NCBI GenBank assembly: GCA_035286465.1
Contig: DATEDF010000059.1
Span: forward strand, 1 to 45,646
DNA from: Fen-1231 sp035286465
GTDB lineage: Bacteria > Gemmatimonadota > Gemmatimonadetes > Gemmatimonadales > Gemmatimonadaceae
DNA length: 45,646 bases
Reading direction: 5' to 3'
Position numbers and translations under genes: made by a program. Each line of letters opens with the position of its first letter. Within the stretch, counting starts at the first letter, position 1. Positions 25,259 to 33,276 of this stretch are shown piece by piece. Below the pieces are notes generated by a model. That model did not search any database, was not told the origin of the DNA, and was given only the letters and a program-made list of their open reading frames with translations.

Positions 25259-26029
25259 TCAGGCCACGGGCGGCGCGCGATCGTCCGGCGGCACGAAGTT
25301 CGAGAGGAAGAGCCGTTCCTCGGGCGTCAGGCTCGCCAGTCCCGTTTCGTTGATCTTGTCGAGAATGCGGTTCACCTCGTCGCGGTTCAGCTCGTGGACC
25401 TTCTGCATGTCCACGCGTTTCCAATTGGTGAGCACGCGATCGCCGGTGCCGCCGATCGAGCGCTGGCGGAAGCGCTTCCGCCGGCGCTCGGGATCAATCG
25501 CGCGGAGGTAGAGGAACGCGCCCGCGTAGCCGCCCAGGTGCGCGAAGTCGGCGACGCCGCCGCGCGAGCCGGAGAAGCCGCTCCAGAGCGCGAGCACGGT
25601 CGTGATCACCACGAGCCAGCGTGCCTGCACCGGGAGGATGCCCCAGATGAGGATCTGCGCGTGCGGCCAGAAGGTCGCGAAGGCGAGCATCACTCCGAAG
25701 ATCGCGGCCGATGCGCCGACGATCGCCGCGTAGGGCGCGAGCAGGAACGAGAGCACGCCCCCCGCGACGCCGCTCACGAAGTAGAGCTGCACGAAACGCC
25801 GTGAGCCGAGCCGCTCCTCCACCCGGGGTCCGAAGAAGTACAGCGCCAGCATGTTGAAGAGCAGATGCATCAGGCCCCCGTGGAGGAACATGTACGTGAC
25901 GAGCGTCCACGGCCGAACGAGGGCGAGCCGCGGAACGAATACGAACGCGTTCACGAGGCCCGGCGAGAGCATCTGCAGGAAGAAGGCGCCGATGTTCGCG
26001 AAGAACAGGCGCGAGACCCACGGCGTCAC
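25259..26029 (-). CDS. Rhomboid-family intramembrane serine protease
   Basis: A 256-residue inner-membrane protein with six hydrophobic segments. It carries the full rhomboid signature: HGGLMHLLFNM (HxxxN, H55 and N59), catalytic S107 in GASAAIFG and H164 in FAHLGGYAGAFLY. Rhomboids cleave transmembrane segments of other proteins. A charged, soluble C-terminal tail (about 180-256) contains NRILDKINETGLASLTPEE, a short domain common to bacterial rhomboids. The start is GTG at 26029, with AGGAAC 7-8 nt upstream. The gene sits 10 nt after an msrA remnant, and the giant BNR gene follows. Confidence 0.93.
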   Translation of the reverse strand: MTPWVSRLFFANIGAFFLQMLSPGLVNAFVFVPRLALVRPWTLVTYMFLHGGLMHLLFNMLALYFFGPRVEERLGSRRFVQLYFVSGVAGGVLSFLLAPYAAIVGASAAIFGVMLAFATFWPHAQILIWGILPVQARWLVVITTVLALWSGFSGSRGGVADFAHLGGYAGAFLYLRAIDPERRRKRFRQRSIGGTGDRVLTNWKRVDMQKVHELNRDEVNRILDKINETGLASLTPEERLFLSNFVPPDDRAPPVA

Positions 26030-26039
26030 GCGAGCGTTC

Positions 26040-26219
26040 CTACGGCTTCGCGGGGTCGTCGCGGTGGAGCGCGAGGAACTGCTCGCGCAGGCGATCCACC
26101 TTCGGCAGGTGGTGAATCACGATGCAGAACTCCGTCGGGTGGTGGGTCGCATAGTCCTGGTGATCCGCCTCGGCGGTGAAGAAGGCGTCGAGCGGGAGGT
26201 CGGAATCGTGCCACGGATT
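26040..26219 (-). pseudogene. Remnant of methionine sulfoxide reductase A (C-terminal 59 residues)
   Basis: The minus-strand frame reads WHDSDLPLDAFFTAEADH, then QDYATHHPTEFCIVI, then HHLPKVDRLREQF, and stops with TAG at 26040-26042. This matches the conserved C-terminus of MsrA (FYxAExYHQDYxxxxP...PKxxxLR). An in-frame stop lies at 26220-26222, and upstream sequence shows no MsrA catalytic motif (GCFW) in any frame. The next gene (GH20) ends only 65 nt away, so the N-terminal two thirds are gone. It is not translatable as a reductase. Confidence 0.75.
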
Positions 26220-26286
26220 CTAACACGAGTGGGAACCGTGCGCTCGCAGATCTCCGCGTCGCCCTTCGACGCGCATCGGCTGCCCG

Positions 26287-28443
26287 CTACGGCACCACGC
26301 CTGGCATCGCGCGGGGAATCCCGATCTCCTCCGGCGCGGGCAGGGTCCGTGTCCGGGCCCATTGTGCGCGGGCCTGGTTGACCTTGTCGAGCCGCTGGAT
26401 CCAGAGCTGCGCCGCGAGGTCGTAGCGGTTCAACACGTTCATCAGCCAGTACGGCCGGTTCTCGGCGCGCCAGCTCTTCTCGTACAGTTCCCGGCCGAGC
26501 ACGTAGCCGTCGCGGAGATCCTGGGTGCGGGAGTTGATGCTCGAGGCGATCTCGCCCAGGTCGTGGCCGGGGCTGGCGCCCTTCGCGGCGGAGTCGGTGG
26601 CCGCCGCGTACAGGCGGACGATTTCGTCGGCGAGCTGGAACTTCATCCCGATGAAGTCGAGGCGGCGCGCGCCCGCCTCGGTGGCATCGAGGACGTCCGG
26701 CTCGCGGAGTGCACTCACGCCCGTCGCCTTTCCGCCGGAGCGTACGCGCGCCACTTCACGCGCCTGGGCGATGAGCACCAGCGCCGACTCGGCGAGCACG
26801 CGCATCTCGCGCGAGACGACGCGGATCCGCTGCGCTCTGAACTGCCCTTCACTCGTGTACGGGTCAACCCAATAGAGGGAGTTCGAGCCGTCGCCCAGGC
26901 CCGCACTGGCGAGGAGCGCGTGCGCCTGGGAGAGCTTGAGTTGCGCCTGGTCGATCTTCCCCGTCGCGTCGCCGTGGAACTGGAGGCCGTAACTCCGCTG
27001 GAACTCCTCGATGGGCGATTCTCCGTTCTGCCAGCTCGCGGCGGCGCCGAACAGGACGCCGTACCACTGCTGGTTGAAGAGCGCTTCGCCGTCGTCGTCC
27101 CAGCTCGTGTTGAGGAGGCCGGTGGAGCCGAGCCGCTGTCCTTCGCGCGCCATCGCCTGGATGTTGCGGAGCGTGACGTCGTTGTTGGGGAAGACGCGAT
27201 TCCAGCCATTCACGCCCGGGGAGACCCACGTCTCCATTCCTGCGTCCACGTAGGTGCCGAGCAGGCGCGAGGGATTCGGGTTCGCGCCGTAGCCCCACGC
27301 GACGGCGATGAGATCCTTCGGGAGCGACTTCACGAGTGCCGGCGAGCCCTGCGCGATGTCGCCCCAGAACAGGAAGCGCTTCTTCGTGTAGCGGAGCGCG
27401 CCCTCGATCTGCTTGAGGAAGTCAATGTAGACAGGGCCGAGCGAATCGCGCTGCACGCGGTCCCTCGTGCGGCCGAGGCCGAGTTCGAAGGTCTCGTCGG
27501 CTCCCAGGTGGACGAACTTCGAGGGAAACAGCGAGTCGATCTCGGCGAACCACTGCTTGATGAGGTCGAGTGAGCCGGGCTGACCCGGCGCGAGCACGTG
27601 ACCGTGCGGCGTCTCGGCGAGATGATCGTAGAGGTCGTACTTGAGGACGTGGTGGAGATGGCCGAAGGCCTCCTGCTCGGGGATGACGTCCACGTGATAG
27701 CGCCTGGCGTAGGCGACGAGTTCCCGGACCTGCTCGCGCGTCATCGCGCCGCCGGGCGGGGCGATGAGGGGATTCGAGTTGTAGGCGAGCGTGTGCTCGA
27801 AGTAGGGGGAGTAGACATTGAGCTTGTAAGCGGCGAAGGTGCGGATCTGTTTCTTCTGGTAGTCGAGTGTGGGGACGGGGCCGCGGGAGAGGTCGTCGTG
27901 GAGCCCGCGGTAGCGCATCGCGGGCCAGTCGCGGATGACGCCGGTGTGGATCCGGGCGTCGGGCCCGTCGGTCCGGATGAGCTGCTTGATGGTCTGGGCG
28001 GCGTAGAAGATGCCGGCGCTCGTGCTCGCGATCGCGACCGTGGCGTCCCCGGTGGTGATGAGCACGTACCCCTCGGGCTTCATCGCATCGTCGAAGGAAA
28101 GCCTGGAGTTCTTCAACGCGCGCTGTGCGACCGGAGATTCCAGGCGCGCGAGCGTAATCCGGAAGCGGCCCGTGGCCGTCGGGCCGATCGCCGGCTTGAG
28201 TCCGCGGCCCCTGAGCGCGTCGGCGAGCTCTCGGGCCGTGAAGCGATCCTCGTCGCTCGTGCCCGAGACGACGACGATGGACCTGGGGAGCGTGGCGAGG
28301 CCGCCCGTCGAGATCTCGCGGGGCGCGGGGATGAGGTGAGGGTCGGGGGCGGGCGATTGCGCCCAGGCGAGGGGCGCGGCGAGGGGCGCGGCGAGGGGCG
28401 CGGCGAGGCCGCACGATGCGACTATACGACGAAGCGCGACCAT
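26287..28443 (-). CDS. Glycoside hydrolase family 20 beta-N-acetylhexosaminidase, exported
   Basis: A 718-residue exported enzyme that removes terminal GlcNAc or GalNAc from chitin fragments, glycans or peptidoglycan. Residues 1-28 are a signal peptide with an expanded LAAP repeat. An N-terminal GH20b-type domain (about 35-170) precedes the TIM barrel (about 175-480). Motifs are DWPAMRYRGLHDDLSRG, IPEQEAFGHLHH and the catalytic Asp-Glu pair D316-E317 in VHLGADETFELG. A helical C-terminal region (about 520-700) follows. ATG at 28443 is chosen because the signal peptide starts there; the frame is open upstream but antisense-like and overlaps the aminotransferase gene. It starts 20 nt after that gene's stop, implying co-transcription. 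Confidence 0.92.
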   Translation of the reverse strand: MVALRRIVASCGLAAPLAAPLAAPLAWAQSPAPDPHLIPAPREISTGGLATLPRSIVVVSGTSDEDRFTARELADALRGRGLKPAIGPTATGRFRITLARLESPVAQRALKNSRLSFDDAMKPEGYVLITTGDATVAIASTSAGIFYAAQTIKQLIRTDGPDARIHTGVIRDWPAMRYRGLHDDLSRGPVPTLDYQKKQIRTFAAYKLNVYSPYFEHTLAYNSNPLIAPPGGAMTREQVRELVAYARRYHVDVIPEQEAFGHLHHVLKYDLYDHLAETPHGHVLAPGQPGSLDLIKQWFAEIDSLFPSKFVHLGADETFELGLGRTRDRVQRDSLGPVYIDFLKQIEGALRYTKKRFLFWGDIAQGSPALVKSLPKDLIAVAWGYGANPNPSRLLGTYVDAGMETWVSPGVNGWNRVFPNNDVTLRNIQAMAREGQRLGSTGLLNTSWDDDGEALFNQQWYGVLFGAAASWQNGESPIEEFQRSYGLQFHGDATGKIDQAQLKLSQAHALLASAGLGDGSNSLYWVDPYTSEGQFRAQRIRVVSREMRVLAESALVLIAQAREVARVRSGGKATGVSALREPDVLDATEAGARRLDFIGMKFQLADEIVRLYAAATDSAAKGASPGHDLGEIASSINSRTQDLRDGYVLGRELYEKSWRAENRPYWLMNVLNRYDLAAQLWIQRLDKVNQARAQWARTRTLPAPEEIGIPRAMPGVVP
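28369..28404. repeat. 12-bp tandem repeat (3 copies) in the GH20 signal peptide
   Basis: GAGGGGCGCGGC is repeated three times without mismatch, followed by GAGG. On the coding strand it encodes the LAAP-type units that make the hydrophobic core. The unit is a multiple of three, so copy changes would lengthen or shorten the signal peptide in frame. Confidence 0.85.
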
Positions 28444-28463
28444 GGGAGTTCGGGCGCCGCCGC

Positions 28464-29768
28464 CTACACGCCGCTCGCCAGATACTTCCGGATCGCTCCC
28501 ACGGTGCGGTCCATCTCGTCCATCGTATTGTAGAAGTGCGGCGAGACCCGGAGCCCGGGGCGATCCTGGCTCGCGCGCACGGTGCAGACGATGCGCTCCT
28601 TCTGGGTGAGCGCGGCGCCGAGCCGGCGGGGATCGAGCGCGCCCGGCCTGAAGATCACGATCGCCGAACTCAGGGCGGGATCGGTGTGGGTCCACATCGT
28701 GATGCCGTCGAGCTTCCCCAGCTCCGTAACGAGATGCTGCGCGAGCGCGCGTGAACGCTTCTCGATCATCGCGCGGCCGATCGTGCCCTGGAACTTGAGT
28801 CCTTCCACGACCGCCGCGATGGACGCGTCGTCGCGCTGCCCCTCGCCCTCGAACTGCCGGGAGATGCCGACGGCGCCCGCGTACACGCCGTACACGCTCG
28901 GGAAGATCCTGTCGTGCACCGTCTTGTTCACGTAGAAGAGTCCCTTTTCCTTCGGTCCGCACGGCCACTTGTGCATCGAGCCGGTGAAGAAGTCCGGCTG
29001 CATCGCGGCCAGGTCCAGATCGAGGACGCCGAAGGTCTGTGCGCCGTCCACGAGCGAGAAGGCGCCGCGCTCGCGGGCGAGCTTGCACAGCTCGGCGGCG
29101 GGGAGGAGGTCGCCCGAATTGCTGCTCACGTGCGAGAAGGCGAGCACTCTGGTGCGGGGCGTCATCGCTTTCGTGAAGAGGGCGACGTAGCCATCGGCGC
29201 CCGGGTGGGGGCTCACGACGGGCACGGTCACGACCGTGAAGCCGAACCGCTTCGCCTTCTCGGTCCAGGCCCTGAGGTTGCTCGGGTGGTTGTCGGCCCA
29301 CACCACGACTTCGTCGCCCGCGCCCAGCGGGATTCCACTCGACACGAAGTTGTTCCCTTCCGTCGTGTTGCGTGTGAGCACGATCTCTTCGGGCGTCACG
29401 CGGAGCGCCTCGGCGAGCAGCTTTCGGGCTTCCTCGCGTCCCTTCATCAGTTCCGAGCGCACTTCGGGGGAAGGGTTCGCCTCGTACGCGCGCACGTTCC
29501 GCTCCAGCGCCTCGATCGCGGGGAGCGATGTGGGGCAGAGGTTGGCGGCGTTGAGGAAGCCCAGGTCGCGCGGAATGAGGAAGCGCGAGCGGACTTCGTG
29601 CCAGAATTTCTCGTCGGGCTCGGCCGGCGTCGGCGGAAGCGGCGCGTTGGTGAGGCCCCATTCCTCGAGCGTCCGTGTGCGCTCGGCGAATGCGCGCTCG
29701 GGGATCAACGCCGCCGAGCCGGTGAATGCGAGGAAGCGGGCGAAGTCGCGGCGGGAGAGCGCGGTCAT
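28464..29768 (-). CDS. Class V aminotransferase-fold PLP enzyme with Tat signal
   Basis: A 434-residue PLP-dependent protein related to isopenicillin N epimerase and cysteine desulfurase-like enzymes. The N-terminus is a twin-arginine signal (SRRDFARFLAF at 5-15), so it should be folded with cofactor before export. PLP-site residues are the threonines in TRNTTEG near 132, D241 in LVDGAQTFG and the Schiff-base lysine K267 in GSMHKWPCG. The reaction is unknown; exported members of this family act on amino-acid derivatives. CTGGAGG is a good Shine-Dalgarno 5 nt before the ATG, with TAGTTT (29791-29796) as a likely -10. It leads an operon with the GH20 gene. Confidence 0.88.
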   Translation of the reverse strand: MTALSRRDFARFLAFTGSAALIPERAFAERTRTLEEWGLTNAPLPPTPAEPDEKFWHEVRSRFLIPRDLGFLNAANLCPTSLPAIEALERNVRAYEANPSPEVRSELMKGREEARKLLAEALRVTPEEIVLTRNTTEGNNFVSSGIPLGAGDEVVVWADNHPSNLRAWTEKAKRFGFTVVTVPVVSPHPGADGYVALFTKAMTPRTRVLAFSHVSSNSGDLLPAAELCKLARERGAFSLVDGAQTFGVLDLDLAAMQPDFFTGSMHKWPCGPKEKGLFYVNKTVHDRIFPSVYGVYAGAVGISRQFEGEGQRDDASIAAVVEGLKFQGTIGRAMIEKRSRALAQHLVTELGKLDGITMWTHTDPALSSAIVIFRPGALDPRRLGAALTQKERIVCTVRASQDRPGLRVSPHFYNTMDEMDRTVGAIRKYLASGV

Positions 29769-29790
29769 CTGACCTCCAGACGTTGACCGA

Positions 29791-29796
29791 AAACTA
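29791..29796 (-). promoter_or_regulatory. Candidate -10 element for the aminotransferase-GH20 operon
   Basis: TAGTTT on the minus strand, 22 nt before the ATG and upstream of the Shine-Dalgarno. It directly follows the hairpin that ends the preceding gene. Confidence 0.4.
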
Positions 29797-29798
29797 CG

Positions 29799-29817
29799 GC
29801 GCGCGCAGATCGCGCGC
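29799..29817 (-). terminator. GC-rich hairpin after the amidohydrolase gene
   Basis: GCGCGCG pairs with CGCGCGC around a CAGAT loop, 17 nt after the stop codon. There is no U-tract. Confidence 0.45.
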
Positions 29818-29834
29818 GAACGCGCGGCGATCCG

Positions 29835-31853
29835 TCATGGTGCGCGCAGCGCGGCCGTGAGGTCCTTCACCGCGTATACGCGCCCGGCGCGGATGACCGT
29901 CTCGAGCTTGCCGAGATCGGCCACGCGCTCGTGCGGCTTGCCGTTGACGATCACCAGGTCGGCGACCTTTCCCGTCGCGATGCTGCCGTAGTCCCGGTCG
30001 TCCTGCATCACACGCGCGGCGACGATCGTCGCGATCTGGAGCACTTGCGGCGCCGGGATGCCCGCCTGCTCGTAGAGCGCGAGCTCGCGGTGGTACGTCG
30101 TGCCGGCGCCGTTGTCGGTGCCCGCGACGAGGGTGACGCCGCCGTCGTAGAGCCGCCTGATGAGCCGGAGGTAGTTGCTGTCGGCCTTCGAGAGATTGGC
30201 CGACGGCCCGCCGCCCACCGCCGCGCCTCCGCCGCCGATCCAGATGTTGAACGTCCCGTCAATCACGGTGCGGTGATCGCGCAGGAGCGCGATCAGCGTG
30301 CTCATCTCGGGACCGTCCACGTTGACGTTCGGCGCCACGGCGGTGGCGACGGCCGAATAGGGGCGCATCGTCGGGACGTAGAGCGAGTCCTGATAGAACG
30401 TCGAGAAGAGGAACGCCGCGTGCTGGATCTCGTCGAAGCCGAGGAGTACCGCGGCCGGGACGCTGAGGCCGCGCGGCACGTGGCCGCTCAGGCGCATCCC
30501 GCGCTTGTGCGCCTCCTCGGCGATCGTCGGGACGAGGTCCGGGTGCACGAGGTTGTAGAGCTTGATCTGCTTGTAGCCGAGCGAGTCGTAGCGTGCGACC
30601 CACGCGCGCGCCTCGGTCTCCGTGCTCACGAGCACCTCGCTCGGCCCGGCCCAGCGCTCGGGTCCCTCGATGAATCCGGCGAGGATCATTCGTGGCGACG
30701 CGAGCCGGCCGGCGCGTTCCCGGTCGCGCTGCGACACGGCGACGTCGAGATCGGCGGCGACGTCACGCGCCGTGGTGATCCCCTGCGCGAGCTGGCTCAC
30801 GCTCCCCGAGGACTGGCTCGTGACCTGCACGTGCGTGTGCATCTCCCAGAGGCCCGGGACGACGGTCTTGCCGAGCGCGTCAATCACCGTCGCGCCCGCG
30901 GGGACGGGCACGGAGTCCGCGGGCCCCACGGCGACGATGCGATCGCCACGCACGACGATCGTGGTGCGCGGCGCGACGATGCCGCGCTCGCTGTCGAAGA
31001 GGTCGCCGTTCCGGATCACGAGGGCGCCGTTCACCGGCGTCGTGAGCCGCCTGGCGAGCGCTTCGGCCCGGGCATTGCGGTACCGGATCTCGGCCGCGCG
31101 GAGCGCGGGGAGCGCGCGCTCGGCGCCCGGCCGCACCGTGATGAACCACGCGGCGCCGGTCGCGAAGAGCGCATCCCGGTCGTCGAGCCAGATGCCGTTC
31201 GGGGCGTTCGGATTGGCGCTCGAGATCATGGCGAGGCGCACACGCTGGCGGCCGCGGCTCGTGGTCACGGTCGTGTCGGCGACGATCTCGAGCCGGGCGG
31301 TCGCACCGCCCGGGAGGATCTTCGCCGACTTCCCCGGCTGCCTGAGGAGGAAACGCGCGAGCATCGCCTGCTCCCAGGGCGTCCCGCCGCCGCGGAGACT
31401 CACGTACCCGCCCTGCTCGATGCGCACTATCGTCGTGCCCGGCGCGCCGCCGCGACCGCCCCCGCCGGCGCCGCCCGCGCCGCCGCGGCCGCGGCCGCCG
31501 AACGTCGTCCATCGCGCGGAATCGCCTTTCACCTCGAAGCGCTCGCTCGGGTCGCCCGCGCGACCGTCGGCCCCGATGGGACGCGACTCGCCGCCCAGGA
31601 CGTCGCCATTCGGCGCGAGACGATAGCGCGTCTCGAGGCGCGTGCCGCGGTTCCGGTCCACGAAGATGTAGCGGACGACGAGCGAGTCGCCGTTCCGGAC
31701 GACGACGAGGTCGCCCGCGGGACGGCCGTGGTTGAGGATGACCCAGGTCGTGGAGTCGCCGGCGACGGGAATCGCCGCCAGGCCGGCGGCGGGCGCCAGC
31801 AACGCGCCCGCGACGAGCGCGGCCGTTCCGCGCACGCGTTTGAGTCGGATCAT
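29835..31853 (-). CDS. Exported amidohydrolase-family protein with Gly-rich insert
   Basis: A 672-residue exported protein. A signal peptide (about 1-27) is followed by a beta-rich N-terminal domain (about 28-265), interrupted at 118-139 by a Gly/Arg-rich low-complexity insert. The amidohydrolase domain (about 275-665) has its metal ligands in order: HTH (H339, H341), K431 in IKLYN, H458 in SGHVPR, H478 in IQHAAF and D580 in AGTDNG. The family hydrolyses amide or ester bonds in dipeptides, cyclic imides and similar compounds; substrate unknown. ATG at 31853 follows GGGAGG with ideal spacing. It lies 46 nt downstream of the GH18 gene with no strong terminator between them, so they are probably one transcript. 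Confidence 0.9.
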   Translation of the reverse strand: MIRLKRVRGTAALVAGALLAPAAGLAAIPVAGDSTTWVILNHGRPAGDLVVVRNGDSLVVRYIFVDRNRGTRLETRYRLAPNGDVLGGESRPIGADGRAGDPSERFEVKGDSARWTTFGGRGRGGAGGAGGGGRGGAPGTTIVRIEQGGYVSLRGGGTPWEQAMLARFLLRQPGKSAKILPGGATARLEIVADTTVTTSRGRQRVRLAMISSANPNAPNGIWLDDRDALFATGAAWFITVRPGAERALPALRAAEIRYRNARAEALARRLTTPVNGALVIRNGDLFDSERGIVAPRTTIVVRGDRIVAVGPADSVPVPAGATVIDALGKTVVPGLWEMHTHVQVTSQSSGSVSQLAQGITTARDVAADLDVAVSQRDRERAGRLASPRMILAGFIEGPERWAGPSEVLVSTETEARAWVARYDSLGYKQIKLYNLVHPDLVPTIAEEAHKRGMRLSGHVPRGLSVPAAVLLGFDEIQHAAFLFSTFYQDSLYVPTMRPYSAVATAVAPNVNVDGPEMSTLIALLRDHRTVIDGTFNIWIGGGGAAVGGGPSANLSKADSNYLRLIRRLYDGGVTLVAGTDNGAGTTYHRELALYEQAGIPAPQVLQIATIVAARVMQDDRDYGSIATGKVADLVIVNGKPHERVADLGKLETVIRAGRVYAVKDLTAALRAP

Positions 31854-31899
31854 CCTGCCACCTCCCGCGAGTTCGGCGTTCGCGCGATCGCCGGCGCTC

Positions 31900-32955
31900 T
31901 CACTTCGCCACCGGCCCGATCGCGTCCCACAGCTTCGGGTCCTCGTCGCCCAGTTTCCAGACCGAGTAGCCGCGCAATCCGTACTTGGTGACGAGCGCGA
32001 GCTTCGCGGCGAACGCTCGTGCGTCCTCGATCCAGAGATGCTGGAAGACGCCCTTCTCGTCCCACAGCGCGAACGGCGCCTTCTGCACGTCGTCCCACGC
32101 GGGCTCCACGCCGCTCCGCGCGAGAATGCTCTCGGCAAACGCGTAGGAGATGTCACGGCCGCGCATCCGCGGTCCGCTCTTCTCGTCGTACGCCGGATAC
32201 CACCAGTCGGAGTAGGCGGGAATCCCGAGCGAGATCTTCGACGGCGGCACGCCAAGCGAGAGCACGTACTGGAGGGCCTCCTCCATCCACGGATAGCCGG
32301 CGACGGGGCCGGCGGGCGAATTCCCGGTGTGCTGGGCGTACGTCATGTACGAGAGGAAATCGAGCGTGTCCGCGAGCGCCTTGTAGTCGTACGCCGCGCG
32401 CCAGTTCTCGAAGATCCAGCGGTGGTAGCTGGTCGGGCCCGGGTCCTCGCCGGTGCGCGGCACGACGGCCGCCGAGAGCGTGCAGCCGGCGCGGTGCACG
32501 GAGTCCACGGACTCACGCACGAATGCGGTGAGCGCCGCCTTGTCGGAGACGTGGACGTTCTCGATGTCGAACTGGATGCCGTCGAAGCGGTGGTCACGGC
32601 AGAGCGCGGCGAGACTGCGAACGGCGCGACGCCGCGCATCGGGCACGGTGAGCACGCGATGGATCGCCGGCTGGTCGAAGCCCGGGTTCATCACGAGCGG
32701 CACGAGCTTCACCCGGTTCGCGCGCGCCGCGTCGATCACGCGCCGGTCCACGCTTCCCCGGATGACGCCGGTGCTGTCGAGCGTGAACACCTGAGGCGAG
32801 ACGATCGAGATCCGGCCGGCGTGCGCCAGGAATCTCTGCACGCTCTCCTCGCTGCGCACGGAGTACCAGAGCGCCTCCGGGACCTGCGGGGCGGCCGCAC
32901 GCGTCGCGGCCGCGAGGAGAATGGCGGGGAGCAGCCCCGGGAAGGATCGCCGCAT
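31900..32955 (-). CDS. Glycoside hydrolase family 18 protein, exported
   Basis: A 351-residue exported TIM-barrel enzyme. A signal peptide (about 1-22) is followed by a GH18 domain whose catalytic signature DGIQFDIE spans 125-132, with E132 as the proton donor. Other blocks (VPLVMNPGFD, YDYKALADTLDFLSYMTY, ISLGIPAYSDWWYP, LRGYSVWKLGDED) fit the YaaH/YdhD-like subgroup, which acts on peptidoglycan-type GlcNAc linkages. Chitin remains possible. ATG at 32955 has GGAAGGAAC before it. Divergent dodecin lies 85 nt away. Confidence 0.9.
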   Translation of the reverse strand: MRRSFPGLLPAILLAAATRAAAPQVPEALWYSVRSEESVQRFLAHAGRISIVSPQVFTLDSTGVIRGSVDRRVIDAARANRVKLVPLVMNPGFDQPAIHRVLTVPDARRRAVRSLAALCRDHRFDGIQFDIENVHVSDKAALTAFVRESVDSVHRAGCTLSAAVVPRTGEDPGPTSYHRWIFENWRAAYDYKALADTLDFLSYMTYAQHTGNSPAGPVAGYPWMEEALQYVLSLGVPPSKISLGIPAYSDWWYPAYDEKSGPRMRGRDISYAFAESILARSGVEPAWDDVQKAPFALWDEKGVFQHLWIEDARAFAAKLALVTKYGLRGYSVWKLGDEDPKLWDAIGPVAK

Positions 32956-33040
32956 GTTCCTTCCACGTATATCGTTCAGGGGCGTCGAAGTCCATACCGC
33001 ATCACACGCGACGACCACCACCTATCCGGAGGACCGGTCC

Positions 33041-33253
33041 ATGGCGGAAAGCGTCTACAAGGTGATCGAGTTGGTCGGCACCAGCACGGAATCGTGGGAG
33101 AAGGCGGCCACCGCGGCGGTGAGGCGGGCGGCGCAGACGCTGCGCGACCTGCGCGTGGCGGAAGTGTCCGACCTCGACCTCGTGATGAAGGACGGCAAGG
33201 TGCAAGCCTACCGGGCGAAAGTGAAGGTGTCCTTCAAGTACGAAGGCAAGTAG
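33041..33253 (+). CDS. Dodecin family flavin-binding protein
   Basis: A 70-residue protein matching dodecins throughout (MAESVYKVIELVGTS, SWEKAATAAVRRAAQTLRDL, then YRAKVKVSFKYEG). Dodecins form hollow 12-mers in the cytoplasm that bind flavins or CoA and are thought to store or buffer free flavin. Length is typical. The ATG has a strong Shine-Dalgarno (GGAGGA, 8 nt upstream). The tyrA gene starts 23 nt downstream and is likely co-transcribed. The 85-bp divergent region with the GH18 gene includes TATCGT on the plus strand as a possible -10. Confidence 0.95.
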   Translation: MAESVYKVIELVGTSTESWEKAATAAVRRAAQTLRDLRVAEVSDLDLVMKDGKVQAYRAKVKVSFKYEGK

Positions 33254-33276
33254 CGATCGCGGCACTCGGTCACGCG

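Noticed and set aside
26287..29661. 1124-codon open frame on the minus strand suggesting one giant protein
   Set aside because: The part upstream of 28443 lies out of frame over the well-supported aminotransferase gene and has the composition of a shadow frame; the GH20 signal peptide begins at 28443.
29931..31991. 686-codon plus-strand frame opposite the amidohydrolase
   Set aside because: Antisense shadow; all metal-ligand motifs are on the minus strand.
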